A program made the translations under genes and the position numbers. From JAMQKA01 sp031569985 (GTDB lineage: Bacteria > Bacteroidota > Rhodothermia > Balneolales > Balneolaceae), in NCBI RefSeq assembly GCF_031569985.1, contig NZ_JAMQKA010000001.1:124001-188000 (forward strand): a stretch of 64,000 bases of DNA. The letters are read 5' to 3'. Shown here piece by piece: positions 36,201 to 44,624 of this stretch (the stretch's first letter is position 1; each line of letters starts with the position of its first letter). The notes below the pieces were generated by a model. The model saw nothing but the letters and a program-made list of their open reading frames with translations. It made no database searches and was not told the origin of the DNA.

Positions 36201-36252
36201 TGAGCTTTCATTTTACAAAAAGGGATATTCGGGACCGCTGAAAAAGGTATAA
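33250..36252 (+). CDS. LOV and multi-PAS hybrid-type sensor histidine kinase
   Basis: A 1000-residue cytoplasmic kinase. Residues 15-125 are a degenerate receiver-like domain (DICIVDDA). After a coiled coil, residues 160-265 form a LOV domain with the photoactive motif G-R-N-C199-R-F-L-Q and a FVGIQRDIT end. Four more PAS domains follow (about 278-397, 405-525, 537-655 and 657-785). The HisKA_2 helix has H798 in QEVHHRVKNN, and the ATPase domain (GMVLNELITNSIKHAF, SDNGVGIP) ends the protein. Blue light should form a flavin adduct with C199 (family knowledge). It lies 29 bases behind the KaiC-like gene, probably cotranscribed. Confidence 0.92.
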   Translation: MWPSTEHFTMTACREESPVILLAVANSEDRRLIKKYLGDDYVVTVPDGLIIEQAFDICIVDDAIIQQNRNVFLAHKEEAAPLFLPILLLSDNKRRVRSNATVLEFVDDVIHIPITTSLLKSRIQQLLRTRQYSLKLNQKNQQLEEKNRQLRIYEQAINSTNAGVLITDANKEDNPIVFCNEGFKNLTGYSEEEILGRNCRFLQDHDRSQESIKEIRSIIDSGDQGNVIIRNYQKDGTLFWNELSIAPITDKNDTITHFVGIQRDITQLIETQQKLQEEKERYRLITENSTDMISRHAPDGTYLYVTPSSEQLIGFTPDELVGKNAYEFFHPDDIPEIAQKHSFISASSNSNPITYRIKTKSGSYKWVETASRTVLDPQSERLIEIQASTRDVSERKEYEHKLEKERNLFKKLTQSSPIGIAIIATDGQISFANNKAEQILGLTKSEIKELTYNDPKWNITGLDGEPFPVEKLPFRQVMDTEEAVYDVRHAIEWSDGQRKLLSINAAPLTGADGSIEGVIASLIDITKQTKQERKLKEEQEFISTAIESQPGIFFLVNEEMDFVLWNNAMEQELGYSGEEIEQMHPLEFFKDTDHSLIQSKIDETLRSGSAEVEIEIISKSGEPIHYFIMGTKLKRENGTFIIGSAVNTEERVRAERKLRESEQRWELLIQKDPNMVLLSDRDRIIKFINPAGTELFGKEDPAELIGRPWSDFLTLEDQELNKQRIERAYRGEHLEPHVFKVKTWDGRDLYLELQGVPIEYQNEKVIMTVGQDATERIRYEKELEQSLAEKNTLLQEVHHRVKNNLAVVSGLLEIQAGDVDNEEMKEVLMNSQMRIQSIANVHELIYQQDELNYIDFSSYIQRLTKSTESIYWNRKLDLKFKLDLEPVMISLDQAVPCGMVLNELITNSIKHAFPRQKEGTVSIELRKNSKEEKVHIVLSDNGVGIPDTYDLKKEKTMGSTIIALLTQQLKADLKYSGTDEGSRFELSFYKKGYSGPLKKV

Positions 36253-36458
36253 CAAATGAGCATTTAGAAGAATGGAAACTTTAGGAGGTTTAAACAATGC
36301 GGAATAATTGAAATCGGAATCCAATTTAATAGTTAATTACACGGAAACCATAATCCAGGGTAGAACCGCTGAACGCGTTAGTTAACAGTAAAAGTCAGTT
36401 TATGTTTTAACAATGTATAAGTATAAGTGACGGCGAAATAACATAAATCTACAGACTA
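36253..36458. other. Gap between LOV kinase and GAF kinase, with orphan ribosome-binding site
   Basis: A strong AGGAGGT (36283-36289) is followed at good spacing by ATG 36297, but the frame stops after four codons (MRNN). This could be a leader peptide, a chance match or a decayed gene start. The rest is AT-rich and may hold the GAF kinase promoter. Confidence 0.4.
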
Positions 36459-37736
36459 ATGGATGACCAACAGCATAGCAACGGGACCGAAAAAGCACCG
36501 ATTCCCGGGGACGAACTGGAACGGGTGTTAAATTTAAGTGAGCTAGATCTCGACTACGGTAACCTCCAGGACAGCTTAGAAGACCTGAACAAACTAGCCG
36601 CTCATGTAGCGGGAACACAGATTTCGCTGGTCAACCTTATTGACTCCTACACGCAATGGTCAGTTTCCAACTATGGCATAGAGACCGGACAGTTACCCCG
36701 TGAAGAATCTGTCTGCCAGTATACAATTTTACAGAATGAGCAGTTCGAAGTTCCCAGTCTCAAAGCTGACGACCGTTTCAAAACTAAAGAGTATGTCGTC
36801 CATTCGCCCAACCTGGAATACTATTTTGGTATTCCCCTGACCACTCAGGAAGGCCATAACATCGGGGCGCTTTGCGTGTTGGATACCGAAACCAAGGAAT
36901 TAACTCCTGAAAAAATCGAGTTGCTCAAAATAATAGCCAAGGAGATTGTAACGCGCCTCGAATCTATACACAAAATCAACGACCTGAGGCAAACGCTCAA
37001 AAACATTTCTGATCTCCCCAGAAAAGTACTCCACGACATACGGGGACCTGTGGGAGGGATAGTAGGACTTGCAGAAATAATAAAGAGTGAAGCCCAGGAA
37101 AAGAACTTCGATGACATCCTCGACCTTATCGACCTGATTAACAAAGGTGGACGGTCGGTACTGGAACTGGCCGATGAGCTGCTGAGTGCAAACTCCCAAA
37201 ATGGCTCGAATAAAACGACAAAACCCAAGAAGTATGAATTTTCTACCATTCAACTCAGGGAGAAACTCCAGGAGCTCTTTGCTCCCCAGGCGACAGCTAA
37301 AGATGTTGAACTCAAAATCACATCCACAGGAGACCACCAAAAGCTCCCTTTCCCCAAGCAAAAGCTGCTTCAGATAATCGGAAATCTTATCTCAAATGCC
37401 ATCAAATTTACCCAGAAAGACGGCCGGGTGTCTGTGACCCTACACCTGCAGGTAGCTGATGAAAAGCTATCAGACCATTCTCATCAGCTGCAGATAGTTG
37501 TCCGAGACGACGGGGTGGGTATGAGTCCCGAGCAAATCAAAAAGATTCAGGATGACACACAAAATCTGAAAAACGAATCTACAGAAGGAACTTTCGGAGA
37601 GAAAGGTTATGGGTTTGGAATCCAGCTTGTAAAACATCTTGTCAAAACGCTGGACGGTAAGCTGGAAGTTAGATCTCAAAAAGGCGAAGGGTCTACTATC
37701 AAAGTTTCAATCCCGATGCTACTGAAAAATGGCTGA
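36459..37736 (+). CDS. GAF-domain sensor histidine kinase
   Basis: A 425-residue soluble kinase. Residues 30-170 form a GAF domain of the type ISLVNLIDSYTQWSVSNYG...ESVCQYTI, common at the front of Bacteroidota kinases. The phosphoacceptor is H192 in LHDIRGPVGGIVG, a HisKA-type helix, followed by an ATPase domain with IGNLISNAIKFT, DDGVGMS and GYGFGIQLVKHLV. No TM helix and no receiver are present. It follows the LOV kinase by about 206 bases and ends the signalling island. Confidence 0.9.
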   Translation: MDDQQHSNGTEKAPIPGDELERVLNLSELDLDYGNLQDSLEDLNKLAAHVAGTQISLVNLIDSYTQWSVSNYGIETGQLPREESVCQYTILQNEQFEVPSLKADDRFKTKEYVVHSPNLEYYFGIPLTTQEGHNIGALCVLDTETKELTPEKIELLKIIAKEIVTRLESIHKINDLRQTLKNISDLPRKVLHDIRGPVGGIVGLAEIIKSEAQEKNFDDILDLIDLINKGGRSVLELADELLSANSQNGSNKTTKPKKYEFSTIQLREKLQELFAPQATAKDVELKITSTGDHQKLPFPKQKLLQIIGNLISNAIKFTQKDGRVSVTLHLQVADEKLSDHSHQLQIVVRDDGVGMSPEQIKKIQDDTQNLKNESTEGTFGEKGYGFGIQLVKHLVKTLDGKLEVRSQKGEGSTIKVSIPMLLKNG

Positions 37737-37765
37737 CCCTGGTTCACATTTCATCATTTGAATCA

Positions 37766-37800
37766 GGATGGGCTGGATTAAAGGATTAACAGGATTACTT
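37766..37800 (+). repeat. GGATTA-rich degenerate repeat
   Basis: The words CAGGATGGGCTGGATT, AAAGGATT and AACAGGATTA follow each other with a spacing of about 10-12 bases, the style of a low-complexity dispersed repeat. It is non-coding. Confidence 0.5.
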
Positions 37801-37914
37801 CCTTACATCTTGCTCATCCTCCAATCCCGAAAATCCCGGTTCCAATTCTCATTCAACCTCATATCAGCCCAAACTCTACAACAACCTGTCCAGCCCCTCG
37901 CGAAGTCCACCCCT

Positions 37915-38002
37915 GGACTACGCAGAAACTTCGCGTAGACTACGCAAAAGTCTCGCGCAGGGTACGCAAAGGCATCGCGTAGGGTAGGCAGAGGCTTCAG
38001 AA
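37915..38002 (+). repeat. Tandem array, four units of exactly 22 bp
   Basis: Units start at 37915, 37937, 37959 and 37981. They share a GGnnTACGCA core, then AnAnnCTTCGCGT or a variant, and end in GCGT/GCGC. The CTACGC of a unit can pair with the following GCGTAG, so each unit is a small hairpin. No spacers separate units, so this is not a CRISPR. Confidence 0.75.
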
Positions 38003-38180
38003 ACACCAAGCACTAATAATACGAGCCCTCCGAGTTGGTTACACGCAAAACCCGCTGTCGCAGGAAGGTGGACGCGTTGAAAGGGTTTACGAGGTTTTTT
38101 TAGATTTATGGCACTACCGGTTCAAGTTTGTAATCTGGACCGATAAAACACCAATCCAGTTGATAGCTCGTATGGCACAA

Positions 38181-38273
38181 GTTGCAAACTTGCGCCAGAT
38201 AAGGGATCCCCAATCCAAGGTGTCGGCCAGCTGAATCAACGGGTGCCGGGGGTTGCAAACTTGCGCCAGATAA
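38181..38273 (+). repeat. Direct repeat of 22 bases
   Basis: GTTGCAAACTTGCGCCAGAT plus AA occurs at 38181-38202 and again at 38252-38273. A weaker reverse-oriented relative, CAAGTTTGTAATCTGGA, lies at 38123-38139. A dispersed palindromic-type element is likely. Confidence 0.7.
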
Positions 38274-38336
38274 TAGATATAAAACTGTGCTTTCCAAACG
38301 AATTCAGTCGCATAAGCAAAACCACCACCAAGGGCT

Positions 38337-38421
38337 CAATTTAGTTCAAAGAGTTTCCCTCCTTAATTATTAGGAGCCTGTTCCGACCACTGTCAAAAAG
38401 GGATTCAAGGGTGGGTCAACA
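38337..38421 (+). repeat. Dispersed intergenic repeat, copy 2
   Basis: This is the second copy of the element at 5595-5675, in the same orientation. The shared core is AATTATTAGGAGCCTG, flanked by CAATTTAGT on the left and GGGT-AACA on the right. Confidence 0.7.
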
Positions 38422-38562
38422 GAAGGCTACAAATCAAATCCAAGTAAACCCAAGCAAATCTACCCTCATATTCCGGGTTCCCAAACCTTTATTCCGGAGT
38501 ATCATACCGTCACCTTGTCGCCGCCCTTAGAGCCTTCCAGGGCCTATATAGTAAAGTAGACC

Positions 38563-38652
38563 ACTTCAGGGTAGTGAAGCAGGGTACTTCAGGGAGGTAA
38601 AGTTACCTACTTCAGGGTAGTGAAATGGCCAACTTCAGGAAGGGGAATTAAT
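38563..38652 (+). repeat. Tandem array, four units of 23 bp
   Basis: Units start at 38563, 38586, 38609 and 38632, each with ACTTCAGG. Units 1 and 3 continue GTAGTGAA, so CTTCA can pair with TGAAG to form a hairpin per unit. The fourth unit is degenerate. Confidence 0.72.
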
Positions 38653-39239
38653 GCGACAAAATGTCGCTCTGTGGCTGCAGCCATGTCCGGCGCGCTACGT
38701 CCAGGGCTCCAAATCTAGTTGACACGGAGCGTCGATTTCCTTCAGCCGCAGAAATTCTGAGTAAACGCTCTCCCAACGGTGGACTGATTTGGTTATTCAA
38801 AAAAGGAATACCGATGACGATGAAGGGAACTGTAACTTTTTGAGCAAGGAATCACTAATTAGGGCTTCCTCAGACCCTGTTTAACTAATGCTAGTCAATG
38901 GGTTCGTGGATTTTATATGCCAGCCTAGTGCAAGGTTTTCTCATCTGTAATCGAATTTCCCTGCATTTCACCAAGCCCATGAACAGTCTGGCACCCCCAA
39001 TTTAGCACGAAGCTGTTAACGCAATTTGGTATGTTCATTTTTTGTATGACCAAAAAACGAACCAAAAAAGTCACCAAAAAATCCCAGATATTCTCGTTTT
39101 TGGGGATACCAGAGACCATCGCTTTTTTGCTCCGTTCGCTTTTAAACAAATTTATTGCAGGGATTTTCTGGACTTTGAGAGAGCCATCGTCCGGGAGTTA
39201 TGTTTTTTCAAGCATGAATCAGACTTTTTTGAGTAAGGC

Positions 39240-39989
39240 CTAATTACCAAGCTCATACTCTATCAGCAGCGAATCTGCCTCCCCCGCTGCTATTGAGAGC
39301 TCATTAACTGCCCTCATATCGACCTCGATTGCAGCGTCATCATTGCGCAGCATGAGCGAACCGTTGAGTACGGTGATATCCAGATCCCATGAAATATGCA
39401 GGGAATCGGTCTGGCCGGGCTGTAGCTGTAGGTTCCAGGTGAGGGTTCCGGCTGTAGTGCTGCGAAAATCCCAAAAAAGGTCCTTCTCATTTCCAAAATA
39501 GGCGTGCAACGATTCTACAGGCGGTGGTGGCGGTGCTTCAAAATCCAGATCATCTATTCCATCGGAGGCATCTTTACTCTGTCCAAATCGCAGCGTATTC
39601 AGCGTGTCCGTGGTATCGGCAACCATCACAGAGGCCTCGTAATCGGAACTCGTAGCCTCAAAATTGACTGTTAAATCGGTATCTTCTTCGATCGTAAATT
39701 CCAGCGGATTGTCGGTTGATTCTATATCACCAGTCCAGTCAACAAATCCAAAACCGTTGCTTGGGATCGCTTCCATTTTCAATGGCTCCCCGGTGGGATA
39801 GGTGCCAGAACTATGCGAAACTGAACCTCCATCTTCAGGATTTATCGTCACATTCAACCGCACTGTTGTTACGGGCTCTTCCATGTTGCCCTCGTCATCA
39901 TCATCTTCGTCACCACCGGATCCACCGATAGAACAGCCTGCAAAGAATAGACAGGCAAACAGGAAATAACATGAGATATAATATTTCAT
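39240..39989 (-). CDS. SPII lipoprotein with InlB B-repeat-like domain
   Basis: A 249-residue lipoprotein: an N-terminal signal ending in a lipobox LFFAGC (Cys at about residue 19), then a Gly/Asp/Glu-rich linker. Residues 44-110 (LNVTINPEDGGSVSHSSGTYP...WTGDIE...TVNF) match the divergent InlB B-repeat domain, which is common in Bacteroidota surface proteins. Residues 115-249 are beta-rich and unassigned. The acidic residues right after Cys (SIGGSGGDEDDDDE) are compatible with an export signal to the cell surface. It sits just downstream of the giant T9SS gene on the same strand, 15 bases away, so it is probably cotranscribed. Confidence 0.85.
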   Translation of the reverse strand: MKYYISCYFLFACLFFAGCSIGGSGGDEDDDDEGNMEEPVTTVRLNVTINPEDGGSVSHSSGTYPTGEPLKMEAIPSNGFGFVDWTGDIESTDNPLEFTIEEDTDLTVNFEATSSDYEASVMVADTTDTLNTLRFGQSKDASDGIDDLDFEAPPPPPVESLHAYFGNEKDLFWDFRSTTAGTLTWNLQLQPGQTDSLHISWDLDITVLNGSLMLRNDDAAIEVDMRAVNELSIAAGEADSLLIEYELGN

Positions 39990-40004
39990 AGCAATGATCC
40001 CGTA

Positions 40005-43000
40005 TTACTTGATTAAGGTCATTTTGCGAACTTTGTAGAAATCACCGGCCTTAATACGCACAAAATAAGTGCCACTGGAAAGGCTCGAGGCGTTGAAGGT
40101 GACCGAATATTTCCCGGGATTCTGTACCTTGTTCACCAGGGTCTGCACCTTCCGACCCACCAGGTTATACACCTCCATGCTGACCATTCCCTTTGTCGAG
40201 AGCTGGTAGTCAATGGTGGTACTAGGGTTAAAAGGATTCGGATAATTTGGTGAAAGCTCATTGGTTAATGGTATCTCTCCCTCATTCAACCCTGCCAGGA
40301 TCAAGCGGTCATAGGATCGGTCGACTGTTACCGGTTCTCCCGGCCGGAGATCAAAATGAATCTCCTCCCCTTTATTAAACCCGATCAAACGGTAACTCCT
40401 GTCATTTGGTACGCTGGGGCCGACCTGCACCTGTATTGGATAAGCGGAGGTAGTGACCTTGATTTCAGTTTTATTTTCATCGACAACACTGTATCCCTGC
40501 TCGGTACGGACGTCTATAACCGGTTCCGGGGCCTGGGGCGGCATCAGGAAATACTGCTTTTCCTCCCGGGAAAGCCCCTCCCGGCTAACCAACAACGATG
40601 TGTTCACCCCGTTCCTCGAAAACAGGAGCGCATCAAGTCCTCCCCGTGGTGTGCTTTTGGTAGTGCCGGCCAGCAACTTGTTCAATTGGGATGAACTGCT
40701 GGTATCAACTTCTAACGTCACAAAACCCTTACTCTGTGCGTGAATAAAATAACCGCCGGTGGGGGCAAGCACCTGCGCATCCTGGTAGCTGTTGTTGGCA
40801 AACTCTTTAACAGGCGTAGTGCTCAAAATATCGTTCGGGTCCTGTATTTCACTCACCGAGATCGTGTCGCCAATCCCGGAAACCAGGTTCCAGCCCTGCC
40901 TGAGCTTCAGGTCCAGTTGTGTAGGAGCCGTGCCCGCGTATACAATGCTATCTTTCTCAGTATGCTTGCTCCAGTATCCTCTTCCCCGCTCCATCCGGTT
41001 TACAATTTCATACACACCCTCAAATCCAATCAAGTCGATCCCGTCGGGAAGCTGTGCATCGCCACTTTCCAGTAGCGGTGATCCGACTAATCGCCAAGTG
41101 GCATCAACCGTCTTTATTTCCCGAAAAGCAGCGATCGGGCGGCTCCGATCACTCTCAAAGGCCTCGTTGTCCAAGGCAGTGAGGGCGTAATAGGCGGAAT
41201 GCTTGCTGGTATCAGCATCTTGCAGTGAGGTAGCGGATACCTGCTCTTGAAATAACGTTAACTCGCTGGGTTCCTGTCCTTTGTAAACGTTATACCCCGT
41301 AATATCAATTTCCGGGTTACTTTCCCACGATAGTTCAATCGATTCGGCAGTAAAGGTGGCCACTAATCCATCGGGTACACCCGGCGGCCCGGGAGAGGAA
41401 AGCTCTCCTTGATATTCACCAAGGAAAATGCCGCGCCCGTGACTCCCAACCGCAACCATGCCATCGGTATACCGGGATGTCACAAACTCAGTCACGGTGT
41501 TGCCCAGTCCATTGGCCGACTCCTGTCCCCAGCTCGTGTTTCCGCCATCCAAAATATCCGTTGAAAAGAGTCCTATGCTTGTGCCCACCATGTAAATGGT
41601 ACTGCTTCCCGTTGGCATAATAGTAGCACTTCGCAGTGAGGGTCCCTCTCCGCTTCCTGATTCTTCATTTTCCAGGTTCCCCTCTACCGCTGTCCACGTT
41701 TCACCGCCATCTGTTGTATGAAAAAGCCCGGTAATACTATAATTGGACATGACGACAAGCGCCTCATTTCCATCCGTGGGATTTAACGCAATATCATGAA
41801 CGTATGCGCCCGACTGCGCCGCATCAATGGAGATATCAGTGATATTAAACCCACCGCTGGCATCGGTGGCTTTAAACACTTTGGGTTGGGAGGAACCAGA
41901 AGAAGCCGCATAATACAATACATCCGTGGGCCTCCGGCTCACCTCCAGCGCAGAAATCAAATACTGGTTGGATATATCCAGATCCACCGCCTGCCATCCC
42001 GAAGTAGCACCTCCAGAATTTGAATTAATAATTTCATCAACAGTGGTATTCACCCAGATTCGCGGGGTGCCCTGCTTGTCTTGTGTCGGCGACATCACAT
42101 CGGGGTAATACATGATAGACTCATCAGCAGGATCTAAAGCATAGGGATGAATAAACAGCTGGTTTTGGGCTCCCCGGGGATGAACGTAAGCTTCAAAGTT
42201 GTAAGTATCCGTTTCATCGAGGTCATAACGCAGCGTCCTCCCCAATTGTGAAGAGGTAAACAGGTGGTTGTCTGTAATTGCAGCATAAGCCCCATCACCG
42301 CTGGAAATATCCCGTGAGTCGCCATCCTGGTTCATACTACCATCCAGCACAAAATATGGTGATCCATTGTCTTGCGTGCCGCCCACCACCGAAGGGTTTT
42401 CCGGATCATTGGGAATAGCAACCGTGTAGAATTGTGACGTCACATATCCCTCGTCGCGATCTGTCCAATTTACGGCACTTGCTGTTATATCATCGGTATA
42501 ACTCAAGCCGCCGTCATGCCCCGACCACACGTTGTTGGGGTCGTTGGGATCGAAGGCCAGGATATGCTGATCCGGGTGGTGGTTGGAATATTGCGACACA
42601 TTATTAACTTTGGCGTATCCCCCGATCCAATATTTATCCTTTTCTGACGCGTCATCTTCCCCATCATCATTAGAATCGAGGGGAGCGGTTGCAAACCCGT
42701 CGGTGGATCGAAACAGGTTAACACCGCCCACAAAGACGAAATTAGGATTGTCTGGCTTGACCCGCACCACCATGTTATATCCCCCCTGCACATTTATGCC
42801 GCCCACGGGTTCACCAAAATTGGGAATGTTGGCTGATCGATCCTCGGTAGAGGCTGTGTCGGTGTCCGACGTATTCAGCGTAAATTTGTGGAAGCTGACC
42901 TGCTGATTATCCCCGGAACCTTTGTGAGTGAATACATAAAAGATGGAGGGATCAGACGGTGCAAAAGCGGCCACGCTCCGCCGGTGTGCGTTGGGAAAAG

Positions 43001-43964
43001 AATTGGGGGTCACATATGTCCATGAGTCTCCATCATCGGTAGAAAAATATACTCCAGGGTCCTCAGTACCAGGTCCCGCTTCCGAGACAACGGCCACCAA
43101 TTTGCCATTTGGGCCCACATTCACATCAAAGTAGGTTGCCCCTTCACCCAATACGCGGCTCCATGTTTGTCCCCCGTCGGTAGAACGGTATATGCCGAAT
43201 CCATTACTGGCGATAAAGATTGATCCCGACACAGGGCTCACCACAATTCGGCTTATATAGTCAAATTGGCTGTTATAGAACACATCACTGTCGCCAACAA
43301 TCTGCTGCCAGCTTTCGCCATTATCGGTTGACTTATAAACGCCGGTCCCGTGATAGAAAGCCCGTGAGCCCTGGTCGCGGGCTGAATTGCCGAGAAATTC
43401 CCCGGATGCATAATACCAGGTATCCAAGTTGTTGGGATCTTGGGCCAGGTAGGAAACGCTCATATTCTGGCTGGGATCGGTCTTCATCTCCCAGGTATCT
43501 CCCCCATCGGTCGATTTCCATATGCCCCCGGAAACGCCTCCGGCTATGATAATATTTGAGTTTCGCTGATCTATGCCCAGTGCACGAGTACGCCCGCCGA
43601 CATCCACCGGCCCCACTCCGTGCCACACATAATCGACGGCGGCAGTGGTGGCTTTTGAACGGCCGGGAACCGTGCTGCCACGAACCGGAAGCTGCTTCGC
43701 AAAATTCAGCTCCCGCGACCTGATGTCTTCGGGAATGCGGTTGGTGGCTGGATCGCGTAGCAGACGAAAGAAATATTCACTGCGAGCAGCATTTGTTTCC
43801 GCCCGGTTCATCTCCAGTGCCTCAACCAGCTCATTTCCTTCTTTTGATTCCTGGAGACTATCTTGTGTTTTTGACCTGTTTATCTCACTGATGTATATCC
43901 ATGAAATGAAGGCTGCCAGGCAGACGACCAGCATCCACAGCAGTGCTTGTTTAAGTATCCTCAT
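40005..43964 (-). CDS. T9SS-secreted BNR/sortilin-repeat protein, 1319 aa
   Basis: An N-terminal signal/anchor (about residues 5-25) is followed by a beta-propeller region (about residues 110-860) with many BNR-type motifs (STDGGDTW, STDGGQTWSR, TTDGGETWTA) of the VPS10/sortilin and exo-xyloglucanase type. A fibronectin III-like domain (about 865-960) and further beta domains come next. The last 80 residues are a T9SS type A sorting domain (SPNYPNPFNPSTTIDY, then VYNLVGRKVQTLV and YFVRIKAG). It should be exported across the outer membrane and anchored or released. It has no catalytic acid pattern I can trust, so a binding or structural role is equally likely. Confidence 0.9.
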   Translation of the reverse strand: MRILKQALLWMLVVCLAAFISWIYISEINRSKTQDSLQESKEGNELVEALEMNRAETNAARSEYFFRLLRDPATNRIPEDIRSRELNFAKQLPVRGSTVPGRSKATTAAVDYVWHGVGPVDVGGRTRALGIDQRNSNIIIAGGVSGGIWKSTDGGDTWEMKTDPSQNMSVSYLAQDPNNLDTWYYASGEFLGNSARDQGSRAFYHGTGVYKSTDNGESWQQIVGDSDVFYNSQFDYISRIVVSPVSGSIFIASNGFGIYRSTDGGQTWSRVLGEGATYFDVNVGPNGKLVAVVSEAGPGTEDPGVYFSTDDGDSWTYVTPNSFPNAHRRSVAAFAPSDPSIFYVFTHKGSGDNQQVSFHKFTLNTSDTDTASTEDRSANIPNFGEPVGGINVQGGYNMVVRVKPDNPNFVFVGGVNLFRSTDGFATAPLDSNDDGEDDASEKDKYWIGGYAKVNNVSQYSNHHPDQHILAFDPNDPNNVWSGHDGGLSYTDDITASAVNWTDRDEGYVTSQFYTVAIPNDPENPSVVGGTQDNGSPYFVLDGSMNQDGDSRDISSGDGAYAAITDNHLFTSSQLGRTLRYDLDETDTYNFEAYVHPRGAQNQLFIHPYALDPADESIMYYPDVMSPTQDKQGTPRIWVNTTVDEIINSNSGGATSGWQAVDLDISNQYLISALEVSRRPTDVLYYAASSGSSQPKVFKATDASGGFNITDISIDAAQSGAYVHDIALNPTDGNEALVVMSNYSITGLFHTTDGGETWTAVEGNLENEESGSGEGPSLRSATIMPTGSSTIYMVGTSIGLFSTDILDGGNTSWGQESANGLGNTVTEFVTSRYTDGMVAVGSHGRGIFLGEYQGELSSPGPPGVPDGLVATFTAESIELSWESNPEIDITGYNVYKGQEPSELTLFQEQVSATSLQDADTSKHSAYYALTALDNEAFESDRSRPIAAFREIKTVDATWRLVGSPLLESGDAQLPDGIDLIGFEGVYEIVNRMERGRGYWSKHTEKDSIVYAGTAPTQLDLKLRQGWNLVSGIGDTISVSEIQDPNDILSTTPVKEFANNSYQDAQVLAPTGGYFIHAQSKGFVTLEVDTSSSSQLNKLLAGTTKSTPRGGLDALLFSRNGVNTSLLVSREGLSREEKQYFLMPPQAPEPVIDVRTEQGYSVVDENKTEIKVTTSAYPIQVQVGPSVPNDRSYRLIGFNKGEEIHFDLRPGEPVTVDRSYDRLILAGLNEGEIPLTNELSPNYPNPFNPSTTIDYQLSTKGMVSMEVYNLVGRKVQTLVNKVQNPGKYSVTFNASSLSSGTYFVRIKAGDFYKVRKMTLIK

Positions 43965-43975
43965 AAGCGTACCCT

Positions 43976-44464
43976 TTATTGCTGTTGCTCAAAAATCTCT
44001 ACCAGGCTCCAGTTTGACGATGCATCCGGCCCCATAACCTGCTGGTGATTTATCAGGCAGACGAGCTCTTTTTTTTGGGCCTGTTTGCGTGGATCTGAGG
44101 GAACATTTTTAAAATAGTTGGTAGCATTGATCTCAAGCTCATTCCCAATAGCCAACGGCGGTGTTGCCGAGCCATATCCCAACACCTCGTTGATCGTTAG
44201 CACCCACATAATACTTTCATCACCCCGTTCTGTGTCGATTGCTTTAATTTCTGCCACCCTGACCAAGGCAGTACCCGGGGCAAGACGATCGGTATTGGGC
44301 AAATCCACGGGGGCGGGATCGGAAGGTTGATCTTCGGAGGTAGTCTCTTCCTGTTTATCGACCTTTTTGGAAGAACTGCAGCTTATCCCCGGCATGCTCA
44401 AAATGCAAAGACAGAGGGCAAACATACCTGGATATATAACTATTCTTTTGTTGGATAATCCCAA
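43976..44464 (-). CDS. SPII lipoprotein, upstream partner of the T9SS giant
   Basis: A 162-residue lipoprotein with an N-terminal hydrophobic stretch and lipobox PGISC (Cys at about residue 29) followed by SSSKK. Residues 60-160 look like a beta-rich domain (TALVRVAEIKAID...WVLTINEVLGYG...GNELEINA), resembling an OB/NTF-like fold but not assigned. It lies 11 bases ahead of the giant T9SS protein and is its operon leader. Confidence 0.78.
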   Translation of the reverse strand: MGLSNKRIVIYPGMFALCLCILSMPGISCSSSKKVDKQEETTSEDQPSDPAPVDLPNTDRLAPGTALVRVAEIKAIDTERGDESIMWVLTINEVLGYGSATPPLAIGNELEINATNYFKNVPSDPRKQAQKKELVCLINHQQVMGPDASSNWSLVEIFEQQQ

Positions 44465-44624
44465 TTGTACTCCGTTAAAATATTAAGCTTACGCTCACAA
44501 GCTGAATTCACCCTTTTAAATCAAGTAATAGATTATTCCCTAGTTTTAAAAATTAATCTGTCAAGAGGCTTCATTCTTATTTGAATGTTCATTTTTTATT
44601 CGGCGGACTGAAATAAGTTGCTGA

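Larger units (their letters stand above)
37737..39239. other. Repeat-rich intergenic region of 1.5 kb
   Basis: No gene is supported in these 1503 bases; the small open frames are repeat-derived. In order it contains a GGATTA-rich stretch (37766-37800), a 22-bp tandem array (37915-38002), a direct repeat of 22 bases (38181 and 38252), dispersed repeat copy 2 (38337-38421), a 23-bp tandem array (38563-38652) and a GCGACA-AAA-TGTCGC hairpin (38653-38667). AT-rich DNA with ...TTTTTGAG(C/T)AAGG... ends near 38840 and 39235 follows. Such a concentration suggests a tolerant insertion site. Confidence 0.6.

Noticed and set aside
37915..38652. Possible CRISPR arrays
   Set aside because: Units of 22-23 bp abut without unique spacers, and no cas genes are present. 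They are simple tandem arrays.
38661..39243. Short open frames (60-70 codons) in the repeat-rich gap
   Set aside because: No ribosome-binding site, no family match, and overlap with repeats and with each other in different frames.
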